A DNA stretch of 10,480 bases from Phoronis ovalis. Its lineage: Eukaryota > Phoronida > Phoronidae. Within the stretch, counting starts at the first letter, position 1. Every line of letters begins with the position of its first letter. Both the position numbers and the translations under genes were made by a program. Under the pieces are notes generated by a model that did no database searches, was not told the origin of the DNA, and saw only the letters and a program-made list of their open reading frames with translations. This document shows positions 1 through 8,102 of this stretch, piece by piece. Location: contig JAOXYB010063123.1 in assembly GCA_028565635.1 (NCBI GenBank), positions 1-10,480 on the forward strand, in the 5' to 3' direction.

Positions 1-359
1 TGTATGAATGTTCATGGAGTGGTAGAATAAATAGAAGCTAAAACTTCTATATTTACTAAGGAATGATTTTTAATAAAAATCGTATACACTAGGCATATGA
101 GTTTTCATTTGGCACTAGCCAATAAACGTAGGTGGATTTTACCCCCCCCCCGCCCCTATATTAAACGCTATACGTTTGGGGTTAGTGCGATAACTTTTGA
201 GATGATCAATTAAACTGTTTTGGTAACACAGTGTAAATACTGCCTCACATTTGATTTTGAATGAAACCATATATATTACCCTTTGAATTACTGAATAATT
301 AAGTAATCAAAAAGAAGTTCTTAAATTGATATATTTAAGGTAATGCTTAATTTGATGGC
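1..359. other. No gene seen
   Basis: AT-rich sequence with the C tract at 140-156 and a short inverted pair AAACGTA (124-130) / TACGTTT (171-177). I find no supported coding exon or RNA gene. Confidence 0.4.
140..156. repeat. Cytosine homopolymer tract
   Basis: ACCCCCCCCCCGCCCC, a run of ten C, one G and four C. It stands out in an AT-rich window and is prone to length variation and sequencing error. Confidence 0.8.
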
Positions 360-520
360 AGATGGTATTAGGGCACAATTGATTTTCCCATCCACTTCTA
401 TAGTAATTTCATGTAATTCAAATCATTATAAAAAATTCCCAAACATTGCGCGAAGAAAATTACCTGTTGGGAACTGAAGATTATTGTGAATCCTGCTCCC
501 AGTTAATATTTCGTGTAGGC
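360..520 (-). pseudogene. Decayed minus-strand relative of the exon at 3686-3904
   Basis: The minus strand of 379-431 matches plus 3751-3803 at roughly 46 of 53 bases, including AAGTGGATGGG followed by AAATCAA. A second block at about 491-520 matches 3686-3714 (CACGAAA, TAACTGGGA, AGGAT). The first block reads LHEILTGSRIHNNLQF in the same frame as the plus copy. An insertion then shifts the frame, and TAG replaces a His codon before KWMGKS. The original acceptor CCTAG is not preserved (TGCCTACAC here). Confidence 0.6.
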
Positions 521-599
521 ATGACCACGAAAATGTTTTGCTATTACACTTTGTAGATTACCGCCAGAAGAATACAACCTAACAACTGACAAATTCACA

Positions 600-859
600 A
601 CTTTGCCCTGGCTCAAATAATCCTATCAAATTTTGGAATGCTTTACTTTAAGAAACTAATGTTAGTTTTAATATCTTGCACAATGATTTCCCTTTCAAAC
701 AGAAACAACCCAAAAAGCCAGCGCCAAGGAGGAAATAAGAAAAAAAATCATAAATTTAAGGTTTTCGCACTGAAATTTTGCCATGAAATTTGTATGTAGT
801 TCAAGTTTGGCAACCAGCTTGCCAGAGATGTGCCCAAATTTACAAGCACTTCTATTTAG
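600..859 (+). pseudogene. Decayed plus-strand copy of F-box/LRR exon 2
   Basis: Positions 817-869 match the end of minus-strand exon 2 and its donor almost base for base (about 48 of 53 identical). Both encode ...LPxxCPNLQ...LL..AG followed by GGTAAGTCCTA. The translated end here is SLPEMCPNLQALLF, against RLPKICPNLQQLLL in the intact exon. Weaker patches upstream include TTTTGGAATGCTTTACTTTAAGAAAC near 635-658, which lines up with the LESLSLSN coding segment. The frame is broken upstream: TGA and TAG occur, and the length differs from 220 bases. Similarity crosses the splice donor into the intron, so this is a genomic duplicate and not a retrocopy. No first exon for it is visible. By analogy it would lie left of the window. 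Confidence 0.7.
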
Positions 860-1304
860 GTAAGTCCTATTTCATCAGTAATCTTCCTTTTAAAGTTACA
901 CAATGTCAACTACTATTTCATGTTGCTATGAATGTAACCAGATATAGTACTGTGCATTTAACCGTGTTAAGGCTGGCGAATAATGCCTGTGGTAAATTTA
1001 CATGAGTTTTAACTTGCGAAACTGATACAATTATTTGTTTAAACAGATTTTGTTTCAAATTAATTGATTATTTACTATCTAAACTATAATTTTAAAATAA
1101 TAAATATAAAGTGGATATTATGGCCTTCACATATTTTACCTGGATGGTTACTGACATTTTGTTTGCATGAATGTGTAATTATAACTATCAATATTATCCC
1201 TGTTCTACGAATGCTGCACTGAAAATGGGCACGATTCCAATGGGATTTCTGTTCAAACAATGGTGCATTTCACCGAATGTTAATGTGAATAACAAACTCA
1301 TTTC
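860..1304. other. No gene seen; flanks of exon copies
   Basis: This lies between the decayed plus-strand exon-2 copy and the end of the minus-strand exon-3 candidate. Apart from the conserved GTAAGTCCTA at 860-869 I see no exon, repeat or polyadenylation signal worth calling. Confidence 0.4.
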
Positions 1305-1617
1305 TTACCTAGTCATCCCAGTGCAAGCTTCGTATTGGATATTTTTACTACCGTAAACATTGATAGGATGTCTCCTACTTCTTTCAGGCACATGCACTAT
1401 GGCGCAGAAATGATTATGAAGGTTTCTGATATTAATAATCTTCAGCTGTTGGAAGTGTTTGGGTGTACAGAATGTGAAGATGTAGATATGACACTGTTTG
1501 CATAAATAATAACGATTAGGACAGATAATAAGATTAGACTCTTCCTCGGCATTAAAAGTAATCGCCCTCCTAAAGATTTTCTCTGCGATAAAGAATGGGA
1601 TAATTTCTTCATGAGAC
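1305..1617 (-). CDS. Candidate third or last exon of the F-box/LRR gene
   Basis: In the frame that begins TCT CAT GAA at 1616, no stop occurs for 102 codons, down to ACT AG at 1309. The block contains CPNRYYLCKQ and the LRR-like HFQQLKIINIRNL. If AAG at 1620-1618 is the acceptor, the one leading base (1617) completes codon 371 left by exon 2, so the phase fits. The block then either continues through a donor-like GTAAGA at 1308 or ends with AGG TAA (1307-1305), giving a protein of about 474 residues. Weak points are the poor pyrimidine tract at 1618, the 3.3-kb intron, and a stronger acceptor at 1583 (TTCTTTATCGCAG) whose phase does not fit exon 2. An overlapping frame is also open from 1723 to 1442. 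A related but broken copy lies on the plus strand at 3947-4259. I saw no AATAAA on the minus strand within 300 bases downstream. Confidence 0.5.
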
Positions 1618-3685
1618 CTTCAATAGATTGCACTAATTTGAGAATAATTGTGTCTATTGAGCATTTTGTAAGGTGTGAAAATGCTTGACGAAAACCATTC
1701 GTACTTTCGATATCAAAATTCACATGATCTCCCGTTTTTGTGCCAGAATTGTTTTCCTTGTTTCTTAATTAAGACATACACTACATATATAATACATACA
1801 CGATGTTTTTGTAGCAGCATTATCCTTACTTAGAATCACCTCTGTCTTTTGTGAAAATTCGACTGAACAGTGTCTCCAAAGTGTAACACACATTCATCAT
1901 AAGTAGTAATACACAAATCCATAGCGTTTAGCATTGGCTTGCTGTGATACTTGGCTACATTGGCACCCTTTGAATAATTATTGATCAACGAAAACTTCCG
2001 TCAACTAAAAATAATTCTCTATATCCCTAACGCATGGATCCATCCTAGCCAAAGTTTAACACACTAACTTAATTCCCGGTACTTAACTACACATGTATAT
2101 TAAGCAGGCAGGATGTTTCTCATCATTATCTTCTTAATGCCCTAAACGAGAACCATACAATACACAACATATATTATCGACCATTACAGACAGATGCTGA
2201 TTTAACTGAAATGTGGTCTGCTGGGTTGATACATTGATGTTTTAATTAGTTATGTAACAAGGTCACCACTACGGGAAAATTTCCGTTTTGTTGCTTATAA
2301 TTTCAGCAGTATTTGAAATAGCTTAATGAAAATTGCTATTTAGAAGTTATGTAAGCAATTACATTTTACTTGGTTACGTAAGTGTTTTGCGACGTGTTTT
2401 TGGGTGTTAACTAAAGTTATCGCAATTTTGGAGTGTTCTAAATATTTGTTATTTAATTGTGTCATTTGAAGTTTTTTTCTCGATTTTATAGCTTTGCTTA
2501 ATGAGTTTATAACGGATGACGTAATATATTATAAAAAAAAACTTTTATCTTATTTGACATCTCTTTTGTGTCTTATGGAGACCAATGGTATTGCATACTA
2601 GGGTATCATCAATCATTAAAGTTCTATTTACAGTGTGTTTGTACATTTTGGAAACGTTCTTTACTCTTAATTTTTCTGTTTTCTAAAATTTTATTTTAGA
2701 AATCTGATAATTTATTTTTTCTATTTTGCAGGATAACTTTTTTTTATATGGATTTCATGTCAAGTCTGGGAAATGTACTAGGGCAGGGAGAATATAATAC
2801 CGCTGAATAATTTACCTTCTATTAGTTAAAGCAATAGAGAACATTCTATTTTCGAGATGCAAAATAAATAGGCATTTAATATTTCCTTTAGTTATTATTA
2901 CATTTTGGCTGAAAATATTCCCAAAAAGTCTGCATTTATATATTTACAGAAAATATATGTCGATGCATTTAAAACCCAACTGTTTATAACAAAAATAAGG
3001 GAACATTCTTAAAAGGTAACAAAAAACAAGACATAGGATTTAGTCACAGGTTGCACTGCAAAGGCGCAATACATTTAAGTCATTTTATAATCACATGAGA
3101 TATTAATATCATTACATGATATAGCAAGTTATATAATACAGCTGTGTTAGTGAACTTATGTTTAATTTAGAGCTAGTCCATATAGTACAATATTCACCTC
3201 TATACACTGTCACTTAATGATGACATTTAATAAAAAGGGCTAATGGAATTGGTAAAATGTGTGCCTTCTACAGGAAATATATAAATTTAGGAGGCCTCTT
3301 AGCTTGAAAAGGTTGAGAAGAAATTAGTTATTAAAGCGTGGAACTCAATATTTGACATAAGGACACAATTGCCAATTTACTAAAAGAAGGAGATTTTTTT
3401 TAAATTGATCATGCTCAGCAATAATATAATCTCAAAGAAGACATTGTCAATTTGGCTTAAAACACAACTGATGTAATAATAATGCAGGTCCAACGGCCTG
3501 TTGAAAGTAGTGCGAAAATCTTAATTTATACCCTGGCTTTTTTGGTTGTTTTGTTGGTTAGGGAAATCATGTAGCAAGAGATAAGAATAAATAATTTTAA
3601 TTTTAAAGTAAAATTTGATGGGACTATTTTTATGCTAGGGAAGTGGGTTGCCCCTTGTCATTTTGTGATTGCCTATTTTTCCTAG
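1618..3685. other. Long AT-rich stretch, intron of the minus-strand gene model
   Basis: If the third exon is right, this is most of a 3281-bp intron (4898-1618). I see no exon that I can support, though a short exon without Met could be missed. The minor hairpin CAGGTCCAACGGCCTG lies at 3486-3501. Confidence 0.4.
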
Positions 3686-3904
3686 CTGCACGAAAAAGTA
3701 ACTGGGAATAGGATACTTTCTAATCTACAGTTTTCATTTCTCATACAATATTATAATGATTTAAGTTACATTAAATTACTACATAAGTGGATGGGCAAAT
3801 CAACTGAGTCTTTCTGCCAATTTGTGTGCCAGCTTTGTAAAGGTTTCATGGAGAAAACGATCAGAATAATTATGGCAATACAACGTTATACGGACATGCT
3901 GTGA
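3686..3904 (+). CDS. Intact-looking exon of unknown function, possibly from an F-box/LRR relative
   Basis: After a good acceptor (GCCTATTTTTCCTAG ending at 3685) one frame is open for 72 codons to a TGA at 3902-3904. It starts LHEKVTGNRILSNLQFSF and includes KLLHKWMGKS and QLCKGFMEK. I recognise no domain. The case for coding rests on three points: the open frame in AT-rich DNA, the acceptor, and a decayed relative on the minus strand near 360-520. That relative keeps parts of the same frame (LHEILTGSRIHNNLQF) but has stops. The exon may end at the TGA or at a donor-like GTAAAG at 3837. The exon upstream of it is not identified. Its link to the F-box family is inferred only from its position among other family fragments. 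Confidence 0.4.
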   Translation: MHEKVTGNRILSNLQFSFLIQYYNDLSYIKLLHKWMGKSTESFCQFVCQLCKGFMEKTIRIIMAIQRYTDML

Positions 3905-3946
3905 TCGATCTATCTAAATTTCAGTGTGATTTTTGATTTCCTGCAG

Positions 3947-4259
3947 CATACATGCTCATACACCATTATAATCAAACCATTACTGAGTCTCTTCTAAAGA
4001 AATTCATGAACCACTGCGAATTCTTTCATAACAGCATTAGGTTATTCCTACTATCTGCTTTAATGTTGGTGTATTGTGCAAACATCGTCAAATCCAACTC
4101 CGCCCATCTGTATCCATGTCCTACTTCCAACAGCCGAACATTCTTAATCTTAGAAATTTGATAATTTTTTCATTCTTTTCATTGTTCCTACAACAAAGAG
4201 GTCGAAGATTGTACATTTTCCAGATGATACAAGTTTATCATTTGCCGACTAGGATATAA
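3947..4259 (+). pseudogene. Decayed plus-strand copy of F-box/LRR exon 3
   Basis: This is related to the minus-strand block 1617-1305. Shared stretches include TGCAAAC, CTTCCAACAGC and the terminal GACTAGG. In the shared frame the 3' half reads SYFQQPNILNLRNL, against KHFQQLKIINIRNL in the minus copy. The 5' half of that frame contains TAA and TAG here, and a 27-base block of the minus copy is absent. The donor has decayed from GTAAGA to GATATA, leaving an in-frame TAA at 4257-4259. A strong acceptor (TTTGATTTCCTGCAG ending at 3946) is present. A second frame is open here from 3947 to 4161 and is also open in the minus copy, so the original coding frame of the 5' half is not settled. Confidence 0.55.
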
Positions 4260-4898
4260 AACCAGAGGATATATTGCCGATGCAGACATTAACAACATTA
4301 TATACTTCACCAACAGGTACTACTAATTTCAAAATTAAGATAGTGAACTATGCAAAAGAATATTTATTAGCGTGGAGTTTAGTGCATCTTGCGATAGTAA
4401 TTAAGAACCAGCATTAACAAGTTTTGATGTTAATTAAGATGATAATTATAGTAAAAATCTCGCAACATAGAGGATAAAGTACATGTAAGATCGAGTAAGT
4501 ACTTATTTTCTGTTGATAGCGTTGAATACATCCTAGAGGAAAATCGAAGATGCATAAGAATCTATATTTTTCAATTGCAAAGGTAGATTTATTTATATAA
4601 TAGAAATATGTGACTTCAACGGTAAAAACATGGTAGTGGGTATCGGAAAATGAATTCGAAAGTTTGGAGGTGTTTACCCAGTTCTATTTTATCTGCATAG
4701 AGATTAGTACGTTATTCTCCTTTTCAACAGATACTTTTACACTGGTAAATTTCTGTATAATACGGACTACTACTGTACTATTTTTTTACTTTCACTTTAA
4801 TGGTCAAGCGGTATACTGAATACTTGTTATACGTAGCTTGTCGCTGTTATTTAAGTAATATATCACTCTGCCTCTCATTTTCTATAATTAGGACTTAC
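4260..4898. other. Intronic AT-rich sequence, no gene seen
   Basis: This lies between the plus-strand exon-3 copy and minus-strand exon 2. It opens, on the minus strand, with the GTAAGTCCTA donor. No other supported signal was found. Its sequence does not resemble the region following the plus-strand exon-2 copy beyond the first dozen bases. Confidence 0.4.
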
Positions 4899-5118
4899 CT
4901 AAGTAGAAGTTGTTGTAAATTTGGGCATATCTTTGGCAAGCGTTGTATCAAAAGTGAACGTTTCTGTAAATACTTGATGGATTCTAATTCTAAGAATTTG
5001 AGATTTTTTCCGTATTTGGTTAAGTACACAAATAATCCTCTGGTATATTCCATGTTGCTAAGGCTTAACGATTCTAGAGAACTTGGCAGGTACTGTGTCA
5101 CATCGATGTTACAGAGAC
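4899..5118 (-). CDS. F-box/LRR protein, second coding exon (LRRs)
   Basis: The frame is open for 220 bases: 2 bases completing codon 298, 72 codons, and 2 bases of codon 371. Splicing AAT-G to GT-CTC gives ...LKNG-LCNID..., which keeps the frame and the LRR rhythm. LRR segments are LPSSLESLSLSN (308-319), GKNLKFLELESI (334-345) and CPNLQQLLLR (362-371); the last is the common CPNL form of F-box/LRR repeats. The acceptor is TTCTCTTTATTTATGGAGTAG ending at 5119, and there is an in-frame stop further upstream. The donor is the consensus GTAAGT starting at 4898, directly after CTTAG. Without splicing, the donor itself supplies an in-frame TAA. The intron to the previous exon is 940 bp. What follows is less certain: the next phase-compatible open block on this strand is 3.3 kb away. 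Confidence 0.85.
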
Positions 5119-6058
5119 CTACTCCATAAATAAAGAGAACACGTAAATACACATTTTAGCGGCAGCACAACTTTCAGAATTTATTCCTTTTCTGAAATAA
5201 AAGCAAGGAGTGTTTCTAAGCCAGAAATAATGTTGAAAATATCGAAATTTTTGTAATAGGTAGTTATATACTACAAGTGTACATTTGGGTTAACATGACA
5301 TTTTAGTCAAATGCCATCCAATAATAGATTTGTCAAATTGTAAAACTAAGCATTCAGTTTTTTCCAGCATGCGAGTTATACTTATAAAATGCAGGTGATA
5401 GAAAATGCACATACATTTTCATTTTCAGTTCAGATAAGTTTTAATATTATATGGTTTGAGGCAAAAATCATCATGGATTAGTGATTGAATTAACAAATTA
5501 TAGCCCTGAAAGAGCAAATAGTATTTTCATTTTATCATTATCAAAAAAATCTAAATCCCTTGTACCGCATAGTGCAAACATTTAAATATTTTATATTTAC
5601 ACTATGTTGACAAACGTCTTTGGATAGCATTTGACCTCCACGTGGGAACTATTTAAAATAGCAATATCCCTAAATTGATATTACTAATTAACGACTGCAC
5701 GAGAACAATGGAGAAATTTGTCAACAAAAAGCAATGTAAGTTAAAGATATTATGAACATAATGCTTTCCCTAATCCGAATTTTGAAAATAAAAAATCTAA
5801 ACCGTCTGGAGGAAAATAATTGTCCAACAGCTTATGTCGGTACATATCAACTCTTTTTCTAGAGATATACAGCTCCCAAAAACAAAATAATATTTTGCCA
5901 CAACTCAATTTACCAAAAAGACACATGTGTTGGCTGATGCATTATGATGGAATATAATTAAAATTAATAAAATATCCCTTTGGAGAACCAAATATTTACA
6001 AAACGTTGATCACACTTTTAAAAGTGCGTTAATATTTTGCCTAGTGGCAATCGCTTAC
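5119..6058 (-). other. Intron between F-box/LRR coding exons 1 and 2
   Basis: This 940-bp AT-rich stretch is bounded by GTAAGC (6058) and a pyrimidine-rich TAG (ending at 5119). The splice restores one frame across codon 298. I find no open reading frame, repeat or RNA gene inside it. Confidence 0.8.
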
Positions 6059-6950
6059 CATTCTTTAATGTCAGCTCCTTCAAATGCTGCAATCCTTCAA
6101 AGAACTTTGGGCCTACAGAAGCATGAAAGTCAATTATAGTCAATGAAGTAAGTGATGGGAAATATTGAAAGATGGAAGCGTCGTAAAATCTGATCCCATT
6201 CAAAGACAGGCTGACAATATTATATAATGCCTTTGTGGTTGGAACTGAAAATATTTCCTCAATACCGAATTCGCGCCTATTAAACGATAAAGACAAGTTC
6301 TTCATTTCTTTTATGGGACATAATGCATTGATTAAAGCATGATAGATAATTGAATCATAGCCAATGTCCCTTATATAAAGATTCAGACATAAGGAATTTA
6401 ATTCCAGAAACCATCTAATTATGTTTATGAGATCGCAAAAATCGTGAAATTTGATGACGCCATTCATTGATAATCTTCTTAATGGCCATGGGGTATTCAA
6501 TAACTGAAGGCTTCGTATTGCACCAGGGCTAACTTCATTAAATGTAATATCGAGCTCCTTTAGCAAAGTACAATTTCCATAATAAGATATTTGTGTCACA
6601 TTAGCCATAGTTAATTCTCCAAAGTGCACATCCAATGCAGAAATGTTTGACAGTTTCCGTAGAACATAACTCAGATTTAAGTTACTATGTCGTAAATTCA
6701 AATTACGGTCTTTGCGACAATTTAGTACGATTTTTACTGATCGCCGGCTTTGTAATGTTTGCCACATACGTTTGCTGAACTTCAACGGTGAATGTAATAT
6801 AATCCAATGGTCTTTTGTACTTAAATATGTCTTCACAGCTGTACGGAAAAAATGGTTTACCGCACTTAAATTTCTACGTGAGCTCGCATTGATGTATGTG
6901 ATTAATATCTTCCAAACTTCCTCTGGTAAATCTATCCAGGTGGTTGCCAT
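6059..6950 (-). CDS. F-box/LRR protein, first coding exon (F-box plus about eight LRRs)
   Basis: This exon encodes the N-terminal 297 residues plus one base of codon 298. Residues 5-50 match an F-box, with the core LPEEVWKILITYI at 8-20, then RRNLSAVNHFFR and a Trp near 49. F-boxes normally bind Skp1 in an SCF ubiquitin ligase. Irregular LRRs follow: ISALDV (103-108), LLKELDI (129-135), PLRRLSM (156-162), LNSLCLN (184-190), MKNLSLS (216-222), IVSLSLN (245-251), LTSLTI (267-272) and LKELTLKN (290-297). LRRs in such proteins usually recruit the substrate. The ATG at 6950 is preferred because it starts the F-box module and lies 20 bases after a strong acceptor (pyrimidine tract then CAG ending at 6971). 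The in-frame upstream Met at 7091 would be mostly intron. The exon ends AAT G, followed by the donor GTAAGC at 6058. The substrate is unknown and I recognise no specific orthologue. Confidence 0.88.
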
Positions 6951-6970
6951 CGTAACAGTTTGCAGACAAG

Positions 6971-7211
6971 CTGAAACAGAAAAAAAGTGAGTTCTTGTTT
7001 TAAGTGCTTGAGTAGTAAAAAAGGGACTGAAGGAAGGGATCCAGCCCGAGAAGCCGTCCGCAAGGGTCAGCGTATAGGCAGAAATTATCAATGACTGTGG
7101 TATAGACGGATGTTATAAAATGTGTAGGATTACTATCATTTTATAAAGCTACTGCAGTTAAGCTAAATAAACGTTGTGGTCGATGATGGCTGTCCTTGAT
7201 GTGGACCTCAC
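6971..7211 (-). other. Putative intron in the 5' leader of the F-box/LRR gene
   Basis: The 3' end is clear: on the minus strand CTTTTTTTCTGTTTCAG ends at 6971, twenty bases before the ATG. A matching donor is inferred at 7211, where CAATAG is followed by GTGAGG, giving a 241-bp intron and a non-coding first exon ending at 7212. The donor choice is inference. A TATAAAA motif on the same strand at 7145-7139 falls inside this interval and would suit a transcription start close to 7115 instead. The two readings exclude each other unless alternative starts are used. Confidence 0.45.
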
Positions 7212-7330
7212 CTATTGCTACGTAATCATATAAAGTATACTCGTTTCATTACTCTAACTTTTAAACTACGGAAGTCACAGGCAAGAGTAAACACAAACAA
7301 CTAAAAATAATAGATTAAGACCCGACGCTA
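7129..7330. repeat. Direct repeat, copy 1
   Basis: About 200 bp that recurs at 7874-8102 with a few scattered substitutions. Shared runs include AAAGCTACTGCAGTTAA, GATGTGGACCTCACCTATTG, TTTCATTACTCTAACTTT and AACTAAAAATAATAGATTAA. This copy lies directly upstream of the F-box/LRR gene (minus strand) and includes the putative donor at 7211 and the TATAAAA at 7145-7139. Confidence 0.9.
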
Positions 7331-7873
7331 AAAAAATATAGACGCAAAATTAAGTGCATAAGAGGAGGAAAGTAATAGCAAACATTAAGATAATAATAAG
7401 TGGATGCATTACAAACATCCTGCTTTAATACATTTCTATAAATTAATTTTCAATTAATTACGTCTTAATGATCAAACCGGATTGTTAAATGTTAATTGAT
7501 GTTTTCGACATTTTGAGCAGTTATTAATGTTTTTTAAAAATATTTTTTTAATAATAAATTTGTTTTAGTTTTAGAGAAAGCCTCCACAGAGGAAGCCTCC
7601 ATTTGTGTGATTTAAGGTAATAGTCGAAACTCAGCCCCGTATTTTACATGTCAACAATGAAGTACAGTGGTTAACTGCGAAGCAAACGTAAAATAAAATT
7701 TAAAAATTAATGAAACATTTAAAAACACAAACCGCCGAGCCCATTATGTCGGTTAGAAAATATGTAATTCCTTCAACACTTTACATTATGGTGACTGTAA
7801 TGAATACTTTGTCTAAACATATCGCACCTGTGTGCGTGTGAGTTAAATGAATATAAATGATTATCCTATCTAT
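7331..7873. other. Unique AT-rich spacer between the two direct repeats
   Basis: I find no gene here. There is a short near-palindrome AATTAATTTTCAATTAATT at 7441-7459, and a small internal duplication of AAGCCTCCA near 7578 and 7594. Nothing in it looks like a transposon end or RNA gene. Confidence 0.5.
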
Positions 7874-8102
7874 GATTATCCTATCATTTTCTAAAGCTAC
7901 TGCAGTTAAACTAAATACACTTTATGGTCGATGATGACTGTCCCTGATGTGGACCTCACCTATTGCTATGTAATCATATCATGTATACTCGTCTAATTAA
8001 CTTGAATCAAACAGTTTCATTACTCTAACTTTAAATCTACGGAAGTCACAAGCAAAAGTAGAGACGAACAACTAAAAATAATAGATTAAAACCGGGCACT
8101 AT
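7874..8102. repeat. Direct repeat, copy 2
   Basis: Second copy of the 7129-7330 segment, 745 bp further on and in the same orientation. It has an extra block of about 23 bases near 7989-8011, inside CTCGT/TTCATTAC of copy 1. The donor-like CAATAG/GTGAGG on the minus strand (7960/7959) is kept. The TATAAAA of copy 1 is replaced by TTAGAAAA. Confidence 0.9.

Noticed and set aside
790-1005. 71-codon plus-strand frame
   Set aside because: It crosses the decayed exon-2 copy in a different frame from the LRR-like reading and runs through its conserved donor.
1171-1356. 61-codon plus-strand frame
   Set aside because: It partly overlaps the minus-strand exon-3 candidate in antisense. It has no domain or splice context.
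2516-2523. TGACGTAA, resembling a CRE/ATF site
   Set aside because: A single 8-base match far from any supported promoter is not evidence of regulation.
4800-5129. 109-codon plus-strand frame
   Set aside because: It is antisense to F-box/LRR exon 2, which has LRR pattern and splice sites in its favour.
6712-6990. 92-codon plus-strand frame
   Set aside because: It is antisense to the F-box coding exon and has no features of its own.
6951-7091. In-frame N-terminal extension of the F-box protein starting at Met 7091
   Set aside because: It runs through a strong acceptor (TTTTTTTCTGTTTCAG, ending at 6971), and the F-box starts right after the Met at 6950. The extension has no recognisable domain.
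7441-7459. AATTAATT near-palindrome
   Set aside because: Low-complexity AT sequence. Such palindromes are expected by chance here.
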